In this document: positions 8,195 through 18,801 of the stretch, piece after piece
Position numbering within the stretch: position 1 is the first letter of the stretch
Layout: every line of letters starts with the position of its first letter
Assembly: GCF_000725385.1 (NCBI RefSeq)
Contig: NZ_CP008884.1
Location: forward strand, 3,596,001 to 3,660,000
DNA length: 64,000 nucleotides
Source of the DNA: Dyella japonica A8
GTDB lineage: Bacteria > Pseudomonadota > Gammaproteobacteria > Xanthomonadales > Rhodanobacteraceae
Direction of reading: 5' to 3'
The notes under the pieces: generated by a model
Seen by the model: only the letters and a program-made list of their open reading frames with translations
Told to the model about the DNA's origin: nothing
Databases searched by the model: none
Translations under genes and position numbers: made by a program

Positions 8195-8625
8195 GCGCGC
8201 AATTCGATCTCGATTTCGGCGATGCCGAAGACGGCGGCATCTTCTTCGTCACCAGCGAGGATCTGGAGCCCCTTGGCGAAGCCGCCGGCATGCAGGGCCT
8301 GCGCGTATGCCGCATCAGCCTGGCCGACTACACCGACCGCGAGGCCTTGTTCGACCGGCTGACCCAGGCGCTGCGCCTGCCGTCGGATTTCGGCCGCAAC
8401 TGGGATGCGCTGGCCGACAGCATGCGTGACCTCTCCTGGCTCAAGGCCACCGGCTACATCCTGCTGTTCGATCACGCGGAAGACATGCGCGACCGCAACG
8501 AGGATGACTTCGACATGCTGCTCGACATCCTCGAGGACGCTGTCGACTACTGGCAGGAAGCCCCCGCCCCGTTCTTTGTATTCTTCGCGCTGCCCGAAAG
8601 CGCCTTCGACGACACCGATGCCTGA
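8191..8625 (+). CDS. Barstar family ribonuclease inhibitor
   Basis: A 144-residue cytoplasmic protein. The C-terminal 90 residues show the barstar pattern: a DREALFDRLTQALRLPSDFG stretch, then NWDALADSMRDLSWL, which carries the acidic residues that block barnase-type active sites. The N-terminal 50 residues are an extension compared with the 90-residue Bacillus barstar. It is acidic overall (many Asp/Glu), as expected for an inhibitor of a basic RNase. It starts in an ATGA overlap with the RNase gene and is immediately followed by the S4-domain gene. Confidence 0.9.
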   Translation: MSAQFDLDFGDAEDGGIFFVTSEDLEPLGEAAGMQGLRVCRISLADYTDREALFDRLTQALRLPSDFGRNWDALADSMRDLSWLKATGYILLFDHAEDMRDRNEDDFDMLLDILEDAVDYWQEAPAPFFVFFALPESAFDDTDA

Positions 8626-8629
8626 CACC

Positions 8630-8851
8630 ATGCAAGAACTCGATTTCGAACTCGACCGCGACTACGTCGAACTCAACCAGCTGCTGAAACTGGTGGGCCT
8701 GTGCGACAGCGGCGGCGCCGGCAAGGCCATCGTGGCCAGCGGCGCGGTCTACGTGGACGGCGAACAGGAACTGCGCAAGACCTGCAAGATCCACGCAGGC
8801 CAGGTGGTGCAGGTGGAGGATGTGGTCATCCATGTGAATGGGTTGGACTAG
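8630..8851 (+). CDS. S4-domain RNA-binding protein (YbcJ-like)
   Basis: A small protein of 73 residues consisting of one S4 domain: VELNQLLKLVGLCDSGGAGK, VASGAVYVDGEQELRKTCKI, then AGQVVQVEDVVI. This is the YbcJ/RlbA-like group of stand-alone S4 proteins linked to ribosome or RNA binding. ATG 8630 gives the usual N-terminus (MQELDFELDRDYV); ATG 8618, overlapping the barstar stop, would add four residues. It is probably co-transcribed with barstar. Confidence 0.85.
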   Translation: MQELDFELDRDYVELNQLLKLVGLCDSGGAGKAIVASGAVYVDGEQELRKTCKIHAGQVVQVEDVVIHVNGLD

Positions 8852-8880
8852 GCGGGACAGACAAGACCCCGCCACCTCGT

Positions 8881-8963
8881 TGTGGGAGCGCACCCTGTGC
8901 GCGACCGCAGCGCCGCGTCATCACCGCTCCGTTGGCTTGTCGCCCACAGGGTGGGCTCCCACA
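8881..8963. repeat. REP palindrome between convergent genes
   Basis: The left arm at 8881-8905 (GTGGGAGCGCACCCTGTGCG core) and an inverted right arm at 8941-8963, in which GCGC has become GCCC or GGGC, surround a 35-bp centre. It sits between the 3' ends of the S4 gene and the arylamine acetyltransferase gene. Confidence 0.85.
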
Positions 8964-9015
8964 GGAGAGCCCGTGCGCCCCGTCTCCCGGTGGCGCCCCA
9001 AAACAGCGAGAGGGC

Positions 9016-9843
9016 CTACACTGTCTCTGGCATCGGCAACGCATCGAGCGTCGCATCCAGCAATGACGACACCGGCAGGCGAAGTCCGAACTGCTCCTCC
9101 AGCACGCGCTTGATCTCCTCCGTGGTCTGCAAGGTCCGGCGCACGGACTCCTGCCCCAACGCGTGCACGACGAACTCACGGTTGCGTAGCCCGAGGCGGC
9201 GATCGGCCAGCGTGCGCGCAACGATCAGCGAATGCAGGAAATGGGACTCCGGATAGGTCGAGGTGAAGTGGTTCGCCACGACATAGTCGATGCGTTCGGC
9301 GTCCTGCAGGCGGAAACGGTACAGCGTGCGCCACTCATCGCGGACCAGCGCCTGCGTGCGCCATTGCGTGCCATCCGTGATGAGCCGGAACGGTTCCAGC
9401 GACGTGGGTTGTGCCTCGTCGACCACCAGTCGTAACGCACCACCCAGGGCCATGCTGCCGAAGCCCACGTCGGCCAGCCAGCTTTCGCCTTCCACCTCCA
9501 CGCGCAGCAGCATGTGCGTCTGCGCCACTTCGGCATCCTCCGGCTTGTTCCACAGCACGCGGGCGATCAGGCCCGAAACGTCGAACCCGATGGCCCGCAG
9601 CACTGCCAGGAACAGGCCGTTCTGCTCGAAGCAATAGCCGCCGCGCTGGCTGTACACCAGCTTGTGCTCGATCGCGGCCAAGTCCACCGACACCGGCGTG
9701 CGCAGCAGTGGATCGAGGTTCTCGAACGGAATGGCGGCGATATGCGCCGTGGCCAGCGCGCGCAGCGTGGCCACGTCCACACGGGGCTCGCGGGTAAAGC
9801 CGATGCGCTGCAGGTAGCCGTCGAGATCAAGCCGATGCGACAT
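9016..9843 (-). CDS. nat: Arylamine N-acetyltransferase
   Basis: This 275-residue enzyme transfers acetyl from acetyl-CoA to arylamines and hydrazines. The Cys-His-Asp triad lies in QRGGYCFEQNGLF (Cys), THMLLRVEV (His) and WLADVGFGSMALG (Asp), in the expected order, and AIPFENLDPLL is the conserved N-terminal motif. Length fits the family (about 275-280). A longer in-frame extension upstream crosses the divergent msrA leader and is not credible; the ATG at 9843 (MSHRLDLDGYLQRIG) matches homologous N-termini. Confidence 0.93.
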   Translation of the reverse strand: MSHRLDLDGYLQRIGFTREPRVDVATLRALATAHIAAIPFENLDPLLRTPVSVDLAAIEHKLVYSQRGGYCFEQNGLFLAVLRAIGFDVSGLIARVLWNKPEDAEVAQTHMLLRVEVEGESWLADVGFGSMALGGALRLVVDEAQPTSLEPFRLITDGTQWRTQALVRDEWRTLYRFRLQDAERIDYVVANHFTSTYPESHFLHSLIVARTLADRRLGLRNREFVVHALGQESVRRTLQTTEEIKRVLEEQFGLRLPVSSLLDATLDALPMPETV

Positions 9844-10017
9844 GGGGATGTCCGCAGGATGGGGAGCCGCACCATAACACCGCCTTGGCGCCGCGTTCGC
9901 ACGCCAGGAGTCATACCGTAGAGGTAACCGGAGGCGATCCGGCAGCGAATAAGGAAGCAGAGCCCGCGCCGGCAGAGGCGGGTCGTGCCGTCCCTCCTTT
10001 CGATGGAGCGTTCCTTC

Positions 10018-10725
10018 ATGAGCATCCGCCGATTCACCTGGTTTTCTCCCCTCGCCGGCCTGCTGCTGATGGCGGGCGTCAGCGCCTGCACGCTGGCGAC
10101 GGCCGGCAGCGACCACGCGCCGCTCCCCGACCCCGCGGTCGATGCCGCCCCGGCGCAGGGCGATCAGGTCGCCGTGCTGGCCGGTGGGTGTTTCTGGGGT
10201 CTGCAGTCCGTGTTTGAGCACGTCAAGGGCGTGAAGAAAGTGTCGGCGGGCTACTCCGGCGGTGCGGCCAACACCGCCGAATACGACCGTGTCAGCGATG
10301 GTGACACCGGCCACGCCGAGTCGGTGAAGATCGTCTACGACCCCAGCAAGGTCAGCTACGGCCAATTGCTCAAGGTGTACTTCTCGGTCGCCACCGACCC
10401 GACCCAGCTCAATCGCCAGGGCCCGGATGTCGGCACGCAGTACCGCTCGGTGATCTTCTACGGCAACGACGACCAGAAGCGCGTCGCCACCGCCTACATC
10501 GCCCAGCTGGGCGCGGCCCATGCCTTCGCCGCCCCCATCGTGACGCAGGTGGTGCCGCTCAAGGGCTTCTACGTCGCGGAGTCCTATCACCAGGATTACG
10601 CCAGGCGGCACCCCGACGAGCCGTACATCGTGTTCAACGACGCCCCCAAGGTGGCTCACCTCAAGCAGCAGTTCCCCGCGCTGTACCAGCCCGACCGCGA
10701 CGTGGTCAGCGTGATGCTGCACTGA
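10018..10725 (+). CDS. msrA: Peptide methionine-S-sulfoxide reductase MsrA, lipoprotein form
   Basis: A protein of 235 residues that reduces methionine-S-sulfoxide in oxidised proteins. The catalytic motif GGCFWGLQSVFEHVKG is present, as are GYSGG and ESYHQDY. Unlike cytoplasmic MsrA, it carries a lipobox (LLLMAGVSAC, Cys at residue 24) and a Pro/Ala/Asp linker, so it is probably tethered in the envelope to repair periplasmic proteins. ATG 10018 is chosen because it starts a normal signal peptide (MSIRRFTWFSPLAGLLL); ATG 10003 is possible. Confidence 0.93.
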   Translation: MSIRRFTWFSPLAGLLLMAGVSACTLATAGSDHAPLPDPAVDAAPAQGDQVAVLAGGCFWGLQSVFEHVKGVKKVSAGYSGGAANTAEYDRVSDGDTGHAESVKIVYDPSKVSYGQLLKVYFSVATDPTQLNRQGPDVGTQYRSVIFYGNDDQKRVATAYIAQLGAAHAFAAPIVTQVVPLKGFYVAESYHQDYARRHPDEPYIVFNDAPKVAHLKQQFPALYQPDRDVVSVMLH

Positions 10726-10738
10726 CGCCCCGGGGGCG

Positions 10739-13489
10739 TCAGCTGGCCTCGGGTGGCACCAGGCGCAGGTGCGAGCTGCCCTGGCGCCGGCCGGCGTTGA
10801 GCAGCTGGGCGATGACGGCAGGCTCCACCGGGCGCGAATACAGGAAGCCCTGCCCTTCGACGCATCCCGCGCGCAGCAGGAAACGGTGCTGGTCTTCGGT
10901 TTCGATGCCCTCGGCGATCGGGCTGATGTCCAGGCGACGGCACAAGGTCAGCATGGCCTCGACGATGGCGCCGTCGCTGCCGTCGTCCGGCAGGCCGGCG
11001 ACGAAGCTCTGGTCGATCTTCAGGTAATCGATGGCGCGCAGCTTCAGGTAGCTCATCGAGGAATAGCCGGTGCCGAAGTCGTCGATGGCCACGCTGACGC
11101 CCAGTGCATGGAGCGCATGCAGCGTGCGCTCCATCTCCTCGCCCAGGCGAAGGATCGCGCCCTCGGTGATCTCCAGCATCAAACGCTCGGGCGCCAGCCG
11201 GCGTGCCTGCAACAGCATGCGGATCTCGTCCACGAAATTGGCCTGGCCGAACCAGTTGGCGGACACGTTCACCGCCATCCGCAAGGGCGGCAGGCCGGCC
11301 TGGTCCCACGCGTACATCTGTTCGCAGGCGGCCTGCAGCACCCACTGGTCGATGCGTCGGATCAGGCCCAGTTTTTCCGCCATCGGAATGAACTCGCCCG
11401 GCGAGATCAGGCCGCGCTGCGGGTGGAACCAGCGCAACAGGGCCTCTACCGCCACGATGCGCCCGGTGCGCATCTCGATCGTCGGCTGGTACACCAGCCG
11501 GAATTCGTTTTCGGCCAGCGCCTTGCGCAACTCCGACGCCAGCGCGATACGACGGCGTGCATCGGCCTGCATGCGCGGCGAATAGAAGCGGAAGGCGTTG
11601 CGCTCCTCGGTCTTCGCCGCGTACATGGCCGCGTCGGCGTTGGTGATGAGGGTGGGCACGTCGGTGCCGTCGAGCGGAAAGCAGGCAATGCCGATACTGG
11701 CGCTGAGCGCCAGTTCGTAATCGCCCACCCCGAACGGCGCCGCCAGCACGGTGAGCAGGCGCCCCGCCAGCGCGCTGGCCTGTTCACGCGAGTGAAGGTT
11801 CGGCAACAGCACGGTGAATTCATCGCCGCCGATGCGACCGGCCACCCCCTTGTCGCCCAGCTCGTAGGCGATGCGTTCGGCCACCTTCACCAGCAGCTGG
11901 TCACCGATGGCGTGGGTGTAGCTGTCGTTCACGGCCTTGAAGGCATCCAGGTCGATGAAGACCACCGCCGCCATGCCGCGGTCGCGGTCGGCTGCATTCA
12001 CCGCCTGCACGCAGCGCCGCTCGAACTCGGCGCGGTTGGCCAGGCCCGTCAGCGTGTCGTGCGCCGCCATGTATTGCAGGCGCTGCTCGTTCGCCTTGGC
12101 CGCGCTGATGTTGTTGATCACGGCGACGTAGTGCTGCACTTCGCCGTCCGGACTGCGGATGGCGCTGATGCTGAGCAGTTCCGGATAGCTGGAGCCGTCC
12201 ATGCGGCGGCTGCGCACTTCGCCGACCCAGTTGCCCTCGGCCTCGATGATTTCCCAAACCGAGTCGGGCAAGGAGGTACCGTCGGGCAGGCAGCGCAGGT
12301 CGTCGAACTTCAGGCCTTGCAGGGCCTGCACGGTGAAACCGGTCATGCGGATGTGCGCCGCGTTCACCCGCGTCACGCGCCGGTCGGCCTCGGCGATGAT
12401 CACGCCCTCGGCAATGCTGGCCAGCGCTTCGGATGCAATGCGCCGCTGCTGCTCCAGGTTCACGCGCTCAGTGATGTCGCGCATGATCGACTGGCGCACG
12501 CTCTGGGTGCCCCAGTGCGTGACGCTGCTGCGCATCTCCACGGGGCGCAGTTCGTCGTCCGGCCCGCGCAGCTCGCCGGTCACCGCGCCGTCGGCCCGGT
12601 GCAGCAGCGGGATGAAGAACGACGACAGCTGCTCGCCCGCAAGGTGGTCCACGTCGCGTCCCGTCCACTGCAACGCCGTGCGGTTCGCGTCCAGGATGCG
12701 GCCGCTTTCCTCCTCGATCATCAGGATGGCGTCGGCGGCGCTGTTGAACAGCACGCTGTAGCGCTCCTCTGTGCCGCGGATACGCAGCAGGATGCGCCGG
12801 GCCGTGCGCATCCACAGCAACGACGCCACGAACGCGGAGAGGAATACCGCCGCGAACAGCACGCGTCCCAGCCAGGTGGCGCCTTGTGCCACCTCAAGGG
12901 AAAAACCGTTGGTCAGCGGCTCCAGCTCGTGGTTGAGCCCGTTGATGCGGTCCATCTGCCACTGCAGCCACGCATGCTCGGGCTGTCCTCGCGCGTAGGC
13001 CTCCGCCAGCTCGGTCGCGACACCGTGGAGCTGCAGCAACGGGCCATCCGCCTGGCGCCACAGCGCTACCGCCTCACGCATGTGCGGCGCGCCGATGCAA
13101 TAGCGCAGCATGAAGATCATCCCGGGCTCCGCCTGCGGGAGGATCTTGCCGCGCTGGAAGGCCTGGTGGATCTGCGCGCGGTCGTAGTGGCCCGAAGCGA
13201 TGGCGTCGCGGGCCCAGCCGTCCGACCTTAGCAGCGCATAGTTCCCATGGAAGGCGGCCAGCCGGGCGGCATCGCCGGTTTCGGCGTAGCCGAGCAGGTC
13301 AACCACCGCCTGCTTCTGTGCCTTGCTCCAGACACTCTCGCCGTTGAGGAAACCGGCGAGAGTGACCTGGACCTGGGTGGTTCCCCAGGTGAGCATGAGA
13401 ATCAGGCCGATAACAGCCACCAGCCCATAGGCCAGTGGCCTCAAGCGCCGGGACAGCGGTCTTGGAGAGGTGCTACGGATCAAATCCAT
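10739..13489 (-). CDS. Membrane PAS-PAS-GGDEF-EAL c-di-GMP signalling protein
   Basis: A protein of 916 residues. Order: transmembrane helix (about 18-40), periplasmic sensor region (about 45-200), second helix (about 205-228), two PAS domains (about 240-345 and 352-465), GGDEF domain (about 475-640, GRIGGDEFTVLL at 552-563) and EAL domain (about 655-900, VEALLRW with EAL at 682-684, and DDFGTGYSSMSYLK). Both catalytic signatures are intact, so cyclase and phosphodiesterase activity are both possible. No RxxD inhibitory site precedes GGDEF. AAGGA precedes the ATG. It converges with msrA, 13 bp apart. Confidence 0.93.
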   Translation of the reverse strand: MDLIRSTSPRPLSRRLRPLAYGLVAVIGLILMLTWGTTQVQVTLAGFLNGESVWSKAQKQAVVDLLGYAETGDAARLAAFHGNYALLRSDGWARDAIASGHYDRAQIHQAFQRGKILPQAEPGMIFMLRYCIGAPHMREAVALWRQADGPLLQLHGVATELAEAYARGQPEHAWLQWQMDRINGLNHELEPLTNGFSLEVAQGATWLGRVLFAAVFLSAFVASLLWMRTARRILLRIRGTEERYSVLFNSAADAILMIEEESGRILDANRTALQWTGRDVDHLAGEQLSSFFIPLLHRADGAVTGELRGPDDELRPVEMRSSVTHWGTQSVRQSIMRDITERVNLEQQRRIASEALASIAEGVIIAEADRRVTRVNAAHIRMTGFTVQALQGLKFDDLRCLPDGTSLPDSVWEIIEAEGNWVGEVRSRRMDGSSYPELLSISAIRSPDGEVQHYVAVINNISAAKANEQRLQYMAAHDTLTGLANRAEFERRCVQAVNAADRDRGMAAVVFIDLDAFKAVNDSYTHAIGDQLLVKVAERIAYELGDKGVAGRIGGDEFTVLLPNLHSREQASALAGRLLTVLAAPFGVGDYELALSASIGIACFPLDGTDVPTLITNADAAMYAAKTEERNAFRFYSPRMQADARRRIALASELRKALAENEFRLVYQPTIEMRTGRIVAVEALLRWFHPQRGLISPGEFIPMAEKLGLIRRIDQWVLQAACEQMYAWDQAGLPPLRMAVNVSANWFGQANFVDEIRMLLQARRLAPERLMLEITEGAILRLGEEMERTLHALHALGVSVAIDDFGTGYSSMSYLKLRAIDYLKIDQSFVAGLPDDGSDGAIVEAMLTLCRRLDISPIAEGIETEDQHRFLLRAGCVEGQGFLYSRPVEPAVIAQLLNAGRRQGSSHLRLVPPEAS

Positions 13490-13559
13490 GGCGTCCTTTT
13501 ACACGACCACCTCATAAACCTACATCGTGTCCCGCCACGCTGTCGACGACGGGCTTCCC

Positions 13560-14333
13560 TTACGCCGCCTGCTCCTCCACTGCACCCACCGTGTGCTGCA
13601 TGAGGCAGCGCTCCAGGCCGTAGTGCAGGCTTACATAACTACGCTCGATGCACTCACGAACGTGCTCCACTTCCTCCGGGGCGGGCTGGCTGCCCATGAG
13701 GGTGCAAACGATCTCCAGCGCCTCCCACGGATGAGTATCGTCATAAGCCGCGTGTAGCTGAAGCCAACGCAGGGTGGCCTTGCGACCGGCCTCCGGCAGG
13801 CTGTTGGCGTATGCCACGCTGTCGTAGACCTTCTGGGACCATTCCCCAGTCACGCCTTCGATGGCGTAGTTGGTGGCCGCAATGCCGGCGGCCAGGCTGT
13901 CCCGGCCGCAGACATCGTGGCACCAGTCCGCCGCCGTCTGGGTACCGCGCGGCGGCATGCCGTCAAGAACGTCTTCACGCGGCACGCCGGCACCCTCCGC
14001 CCAGTCCAGCCAATACTCCGCATGGTTCTGCTCCACGCGGATATTACGTACCAGCCAACGTCGTGCCATGTTGTCGCCGGCGCTCCTCCCGTAGCGGGTC
14101 TTGAGCAGGCTCAGGGCCATGAAGGACGGGAAACGCTCGATCAGCGACCAGGTACCCACCATGAAGTTGTGCATGGTCTGAAGGTCGATGCTGCCGTCGC
14201 TCATCATGTCCCACATCACATGATCGCGAACGCTCCGGCGGGCGGGTTCGCAGGCTTCAACCATGTCACGCGCCCACTTGGGGTAGCTGGACAGTTCGGT
14301 CAGCGAGCCGGTGCGTACAGTGTTGGTGTTCAT
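13560..14333 (-). CDS. TenA/PqqC-fold protein (haem-oxygenase-like), function unknown
   Basis: A 257-residue all-helical protein of the TenA/PqqC/CADD-like superfamily, often annotated as a TenA-family regulator or iron-containing redox enzyme. Possible metal ligands are E159 (YAIEGVTGEW) and the H194-x3-D198-x2-H201 motif (LHAAYDDTH), the second half of the haem-oxygenase-like diiron signature. The first half is unusual: E-x6-H is expected, but the residue seven before H104 is Asn97 and the nearest Glu is E101. It may be a variant diiron enzyme or a non-metal member. GGAG sits 8 nt before ATG 14333; the nine-residue upstream extension is not needed. Confidence 0.75.
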   Translation of the reverse strand: MNTNTVRTGSLTELSSYPKWARDMVEACEPARRSVRDHVMWDMMSDGSIDLQTMHNFMVGTWSLIERFPSFMALSLLKTRYGRSAGDNMARRWLVRNIRVEQNHAEYWLDWAEGAGVPREDVLDGMPPRGTQTAADWCHDVCGRDSLAAGIAATNYAIEGVTGEWSQKVYDSVAYANSLPEAGRKATLRWLQLHAAYDDTHPWEALEIVCTLMGSQPAPEEVEHVRECIERSYVSLHYGLERCLMQHTVGAVEEQAA

Positions 14334-14694
14334 ACAAAGTTCTCCAATGGTCAATCAGGGAGTGCCGCCAGACCCTGCCGGCGGCCCGGCGCGTGCCGCG
14401 CCAGGCCTTCAGTGTGGTCACGCCTTGGAGAGCTTGAGAACGGTCCACGCGTGGATGGACGCCACGACGACGCCAACAAGCTGATAAATAAACGAAAATA
14501 GATGACATGAAGGCCATCGCAAAAGGCCGGGACGCCAGAAAAATGGCGCCAAAATCGTGACGAACGTCACCTTATTGACGTCGACTGCCGCACAAAAAAG
14601 GCGGCATTGCCCCCGATCAACCCTATGGGACATCGATGGCGGGGAAGCCAGCCTGGCCACCAGGCTCCCGCTACTACGCGCAGCGCCGGCAGCA
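14334..14694. other. Intergenic region, no gene seen
   Basis: This 361-bp stretch lies between the TenA-like gene start and the MAPEG gene end. It is locally AT-richer around 14480-14600. I see no convincing open frame, tRNA or strong terminator, only a 6-bp TGCCGC/GCGGCA hairpin near 14586-14606. It presumably contains the promoter for the TenA-like gene. Confidence 0.6.
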
Positions 14695-15090
14695 TCAGCC
14701 GGAGGCAAACATCCCTGACAGCACCATCACCAACCCCACCACCGACACCGCCCAGACCAGCGTGCGCAAGTAAGGGATACCGATCGCATAGACCGGCAGA
14801 TACACCACGCGCGCCCAGAAATAGAGTTCGGCACCCAACGCCGTCTTGGCGCTGGTGCACTGCCCCACCACCACCACCAGCACGGCGGCGGCGAAGAACG
14901 CGTAGGTTTCCAGGAAATTCCGGCTGGCGCGCTCCGCCCTGGCGGCGAGTCCGGTCAGCGGCACGGATTCTTCGCGATTGCCGGCGTTCCAGGTCATGCC
15001 ACGCTGCATCAGCGACAGTTGCGTGGCGAACACCAGGTAGACCAGGCCCAGTATCGTCGACCACCCCAACATCTTCAGCTCGACCGGCAT
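14695..15090 (-). CDS. MAPEG family integral membrane protein
   Basis: A protein of 131 residues with four hydrophobic helices (STILGLVYLVFATQL, TYAFFAAAVLVVVVGQ, WARVVYLPVYAIG, VWAVSVVGLVMVLSG). It shows the MAPEG pattern: RAERASRNFLETYAFF in the first cytoplasmic loop and FWARVVYLPVYAIGIPYLRT. The family includes glutathione-dependent membrane enzymes, but the substrate of bacterial YecN-like members is mostly unknown. A strong GAGGAGGT precedes ATG 15090; a longer upstream frame lacks this support. Confidence 0.87.
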   Translation of the reverse strand: MPVELKMLGWSTILGLVYLVFATQLSLMQRGMTWNAGNREESVPLTGLAARAERASRNFLETYAFFAAAVLVVVVGQCTSAKTALGAELYFWARVVYLPVYAIGIPYLRTLVWAVSVVGLVMVLSGMFASG

Positions 15091-15158
15091 GTCGCACCTC
15101 CTCGTTGGACGTGGCGACATGATGCGCCGGCCGGGCGACTCGACACCACTGCAGCCGC

Positions 15159-16178
15159 TTAGGGCGGTGTGGCGGTTACCTGCCGCGCGATATCGGCGAA
15201 CAGTTGTCCGCGCTCCTTGTCCGTCATCGACGAGTCCAGCAGGAACGCGGCAACGAGCACCCTGCGTCCATCCGGCCAGGTGATGATGCCGATGTCGTTG
15301 TAGGCCGCCGTGCGCTTGCCCAGCGATCCGGACGTGCCGGTCTTGTCAGCGAAACGCAAGCCTGAGGGCACGCCGGCGCGCAGCCGATTGGGGATGGTCT
15401 GCGCCTCCATCAACGCCAGCAGGCGCTGCGTCGAGGCCGGGGAAAGCAGCTCCCGGTCAACCAGCTTGTGCAGGAAGGCGACGGCCGCATCCGGGGTCGT
15501 GCGATTGCGTGGATCATCGAGGAACGCCTGGTAACCGCGCTCGTAACGCTGCGCAGCCGCTGCCTCGCTTTCGTGCTCTGGCTGCTCGCCACCTGGCGGC
15601 AGGCCGTTGAAGATCCGGGAGATGCCCGCCTCGTCCAGATCCACCCGCATGCCGTCGATGCCGTGCGCGTGCAGATACCCCGTTACCACGGCCGGGCCGC
15701 CGACCGTGCGGATCAAGGCGTTCACCGCCGTATTGTCGCTTTCGCTGACGGCCGCCTTCAGCAGTTGCTCCACGGTGAAGCGCATGCGCTCGCCGCGAAA
15801 GTGCGCACCGATGGAAGGAATGGCAGACCCGCCCTGCACCTGCCCGCGCGTGATCTCCACCGGCTCCTGCAATGACAACGTTCCCTCATCGACGCGCGAA
15901 AGCACCACCGCAGCCACCGGTGCCTTGAACACGCTCATCATGGGAAAGGCGTACTCCGCGTTGACGCGCGCCGACGCGCCGGTCGAGAGATCCACCACGG
16001 CGATACCCAGCGTGGCCGGACGGGCCCGTTGCGCAAGCGCATCAAGCGAGTGCTGAAGAGCGTCGTTGACCGGTGCCGCGGCAGGCTGTTCCGCCGCGAG
16101 CGACAGCGGCGATGCGCAGGCGCATGCCAGGGCGAAGGCCGCCGCTGCGAGTGTGCGGCCTACTGGGGGAAACGTCAT
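15159..16178 (-). CDS. Class A serine beta-lactamase
   Basis: A 339-residue secreted protein with a signal peptide ending near SPLSLAAE. Active-site motifs: S82-VF-K85 (MMSVFKAP), S147-D-N149 (SESDNTAVN) and DKTGTS. The omega loop has LDEAGISRIF instead of the common ExxLN, so the catalytic Glu is probably the one in DEAG. This suggests a divergent chromosomal class A enzyme rather than a TEM/CTX-M type. A C-terminal-half insertion (GGEQPEHESEAAAAQRYE) is also notable. AAGGA lies 6 nt before ATG 16178. No AmpR-type regulator is next to it. The spectrum cannot be predicted. Confidence 0.9.
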   Translation of the reverse strand: MTFPPVGRTLAAAAFALACACASPLSLAAEQPAAAPVNDALQHSLDALAQRARPATLGIAVVDLSTGASARVNAEYAFPMMSVFKAPVAAVVLSRVDEGTLSLQEPVEITRGQVQGGSAIPSIGAHFRGERMRFTVEQLLKAAVSESDNTAVNALIRTVGGPAVVTGYLHAHGIDGMRVDLDEAGISRIFNGLPPGGEQPEHESEAAAAQRYERGYQAFLDDPRNRTTPDAAVAFLHKLVDRELLSPASTQRLLALMEAQTIPNRLRAGVPSGLRFADKTGTSGSLGKRTAAYNDIGIITWPDGRRVLVAAFLLDSSMTDKERGQLFADIARQVTATPP

Positions 16179-16309
16179 GGGGAATCCTTGCCGATAGATG
16201 TTTGCCGCCGGCACTGTGGCAGCCGACGATGGCAAAACGGGGGCAAGGAGCTGTCCATGGAAGGATGACCCGCGGAGCCCTGCGCAAGGCGCAAGGCTCC
16301 GTCGTCCGG

Positions 16310-17980
<1,671 letters not shown>

Positions 17981-18168
17981 GGGAAGCGTCACAGCCAGGG
18001 GAAAACCCGATTGTGACCAGCCCCGGCGACGCCCGCAAACCGCAGTGCGGCAAAACGCGGTTATCGCCCGCGCGCTAAGCCTTCTGGTCAATTGAACACC
18101 GTTCATGGCGAGCCCAGACTGGTTCAGGGTATCCAGGGCTGACCGTCGCGACCTTGTGGGGGATCACC

Positions 18169-18726
18169 ATGAACGCGACCTACCCCGTTGCACTGCTGAC
18201 GCTGGCCTTGCTGGCAGCGGCAGGCAGCAACGCCGCTGAAAAAGGCACCCCGTCCGACCAGGAACTCATCGCCAGCGCCATGCGCGCCGCACCACCGGGC
18301 GTGGCAAAGGACGCCACCATTGTCGCCATGGACGCCCATGGGAAACCGCGCACATTGCGCCAGGGCAAGAACGGCTTCACCTGCATGCCCGACAACCCCG
18401 CCACGCCTGGCCCTGATCCGATGTGCATGGACAAGAACGCCTGGGAATGGGTTTCCGCATATATGGCGCACAAGCCGCCACCGGCGGGAAAGGTCGGCCT
18501 GATGTACATGCTCGAAGGTGGCACCGATGCGAGCAACACCGATCCTTATGCGGAAAAACCCACGGCGGGCAATCACTGGATCAAGACGGGCGCGCACGTG
18601 ATGGTGGTGGGCGCCGACGCGGCGTTCTATGACGGCTACCCGAAGAATCCAGACCCGGACACCAGCGCGCCGTATGTTATGTGGGCCGGAACGCCCTATG
18701 AGCACCTGATGGCGCCGGTGAAATGA
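18169..18726 (+). CDS. Secreted protein of unknown function
   Basis: A protein of 185 residues with a clear signal peptide (LLTLALLAAAGSNAAE). The mature part has a TCMPDNPATPGPDPMC motif with two Cys that could pair, and a conserved-looking C-terminal half (GTDASNTDPYA, HVMVVGADAAFYDGYP, PYVMWAGTPYEHLMAPV). I do not recognise an enzyme signature. A GGGGGATC tract precedes ATG 18169. It is divergent from hutU and upstream of ada. Confidence 0.8.
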   Translation: MNATYPVALLTLALLAAAGSNAAEKGTPSDQELIASAMRAAPPGVAKDATIVAMDAHGKPRTLRQGKNGFTCMPDNPATPGPDPMCMDKNAWEWVSAYMAHKPPPAGKVGLMYMLEGGTDASNTDPYAEKPTAGNHWIKTGAHVMVVGADAAFYDGYPKNPDPDTSAPYVMWAGTPYEHLMAPVK

Positions 18727-18801
18727 ACACCGCCGGGCACGCCGGCCATTGATGTCCGAAAACGGCGAGTCAAGCGGCTGGCCCGGTGCTAGCCTGCAGG
18801 C

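Noticed and set aside
9844..10017. A riboswitch or small RNA in the nat-msrA spacer
   Set aside because: Two short GC hairpins (CCGG...CCGG and CCCGC...GCGGG) are visible, but no known class fits and conservation cannot be judged here.
10769..13231. An 820-residue + strand frame opposite the GGDEF-EAL gene
   Set aside because: Shadow of a gene with intact catalytic motifs on the other strand; low-complexity His/Arg/Gln product.
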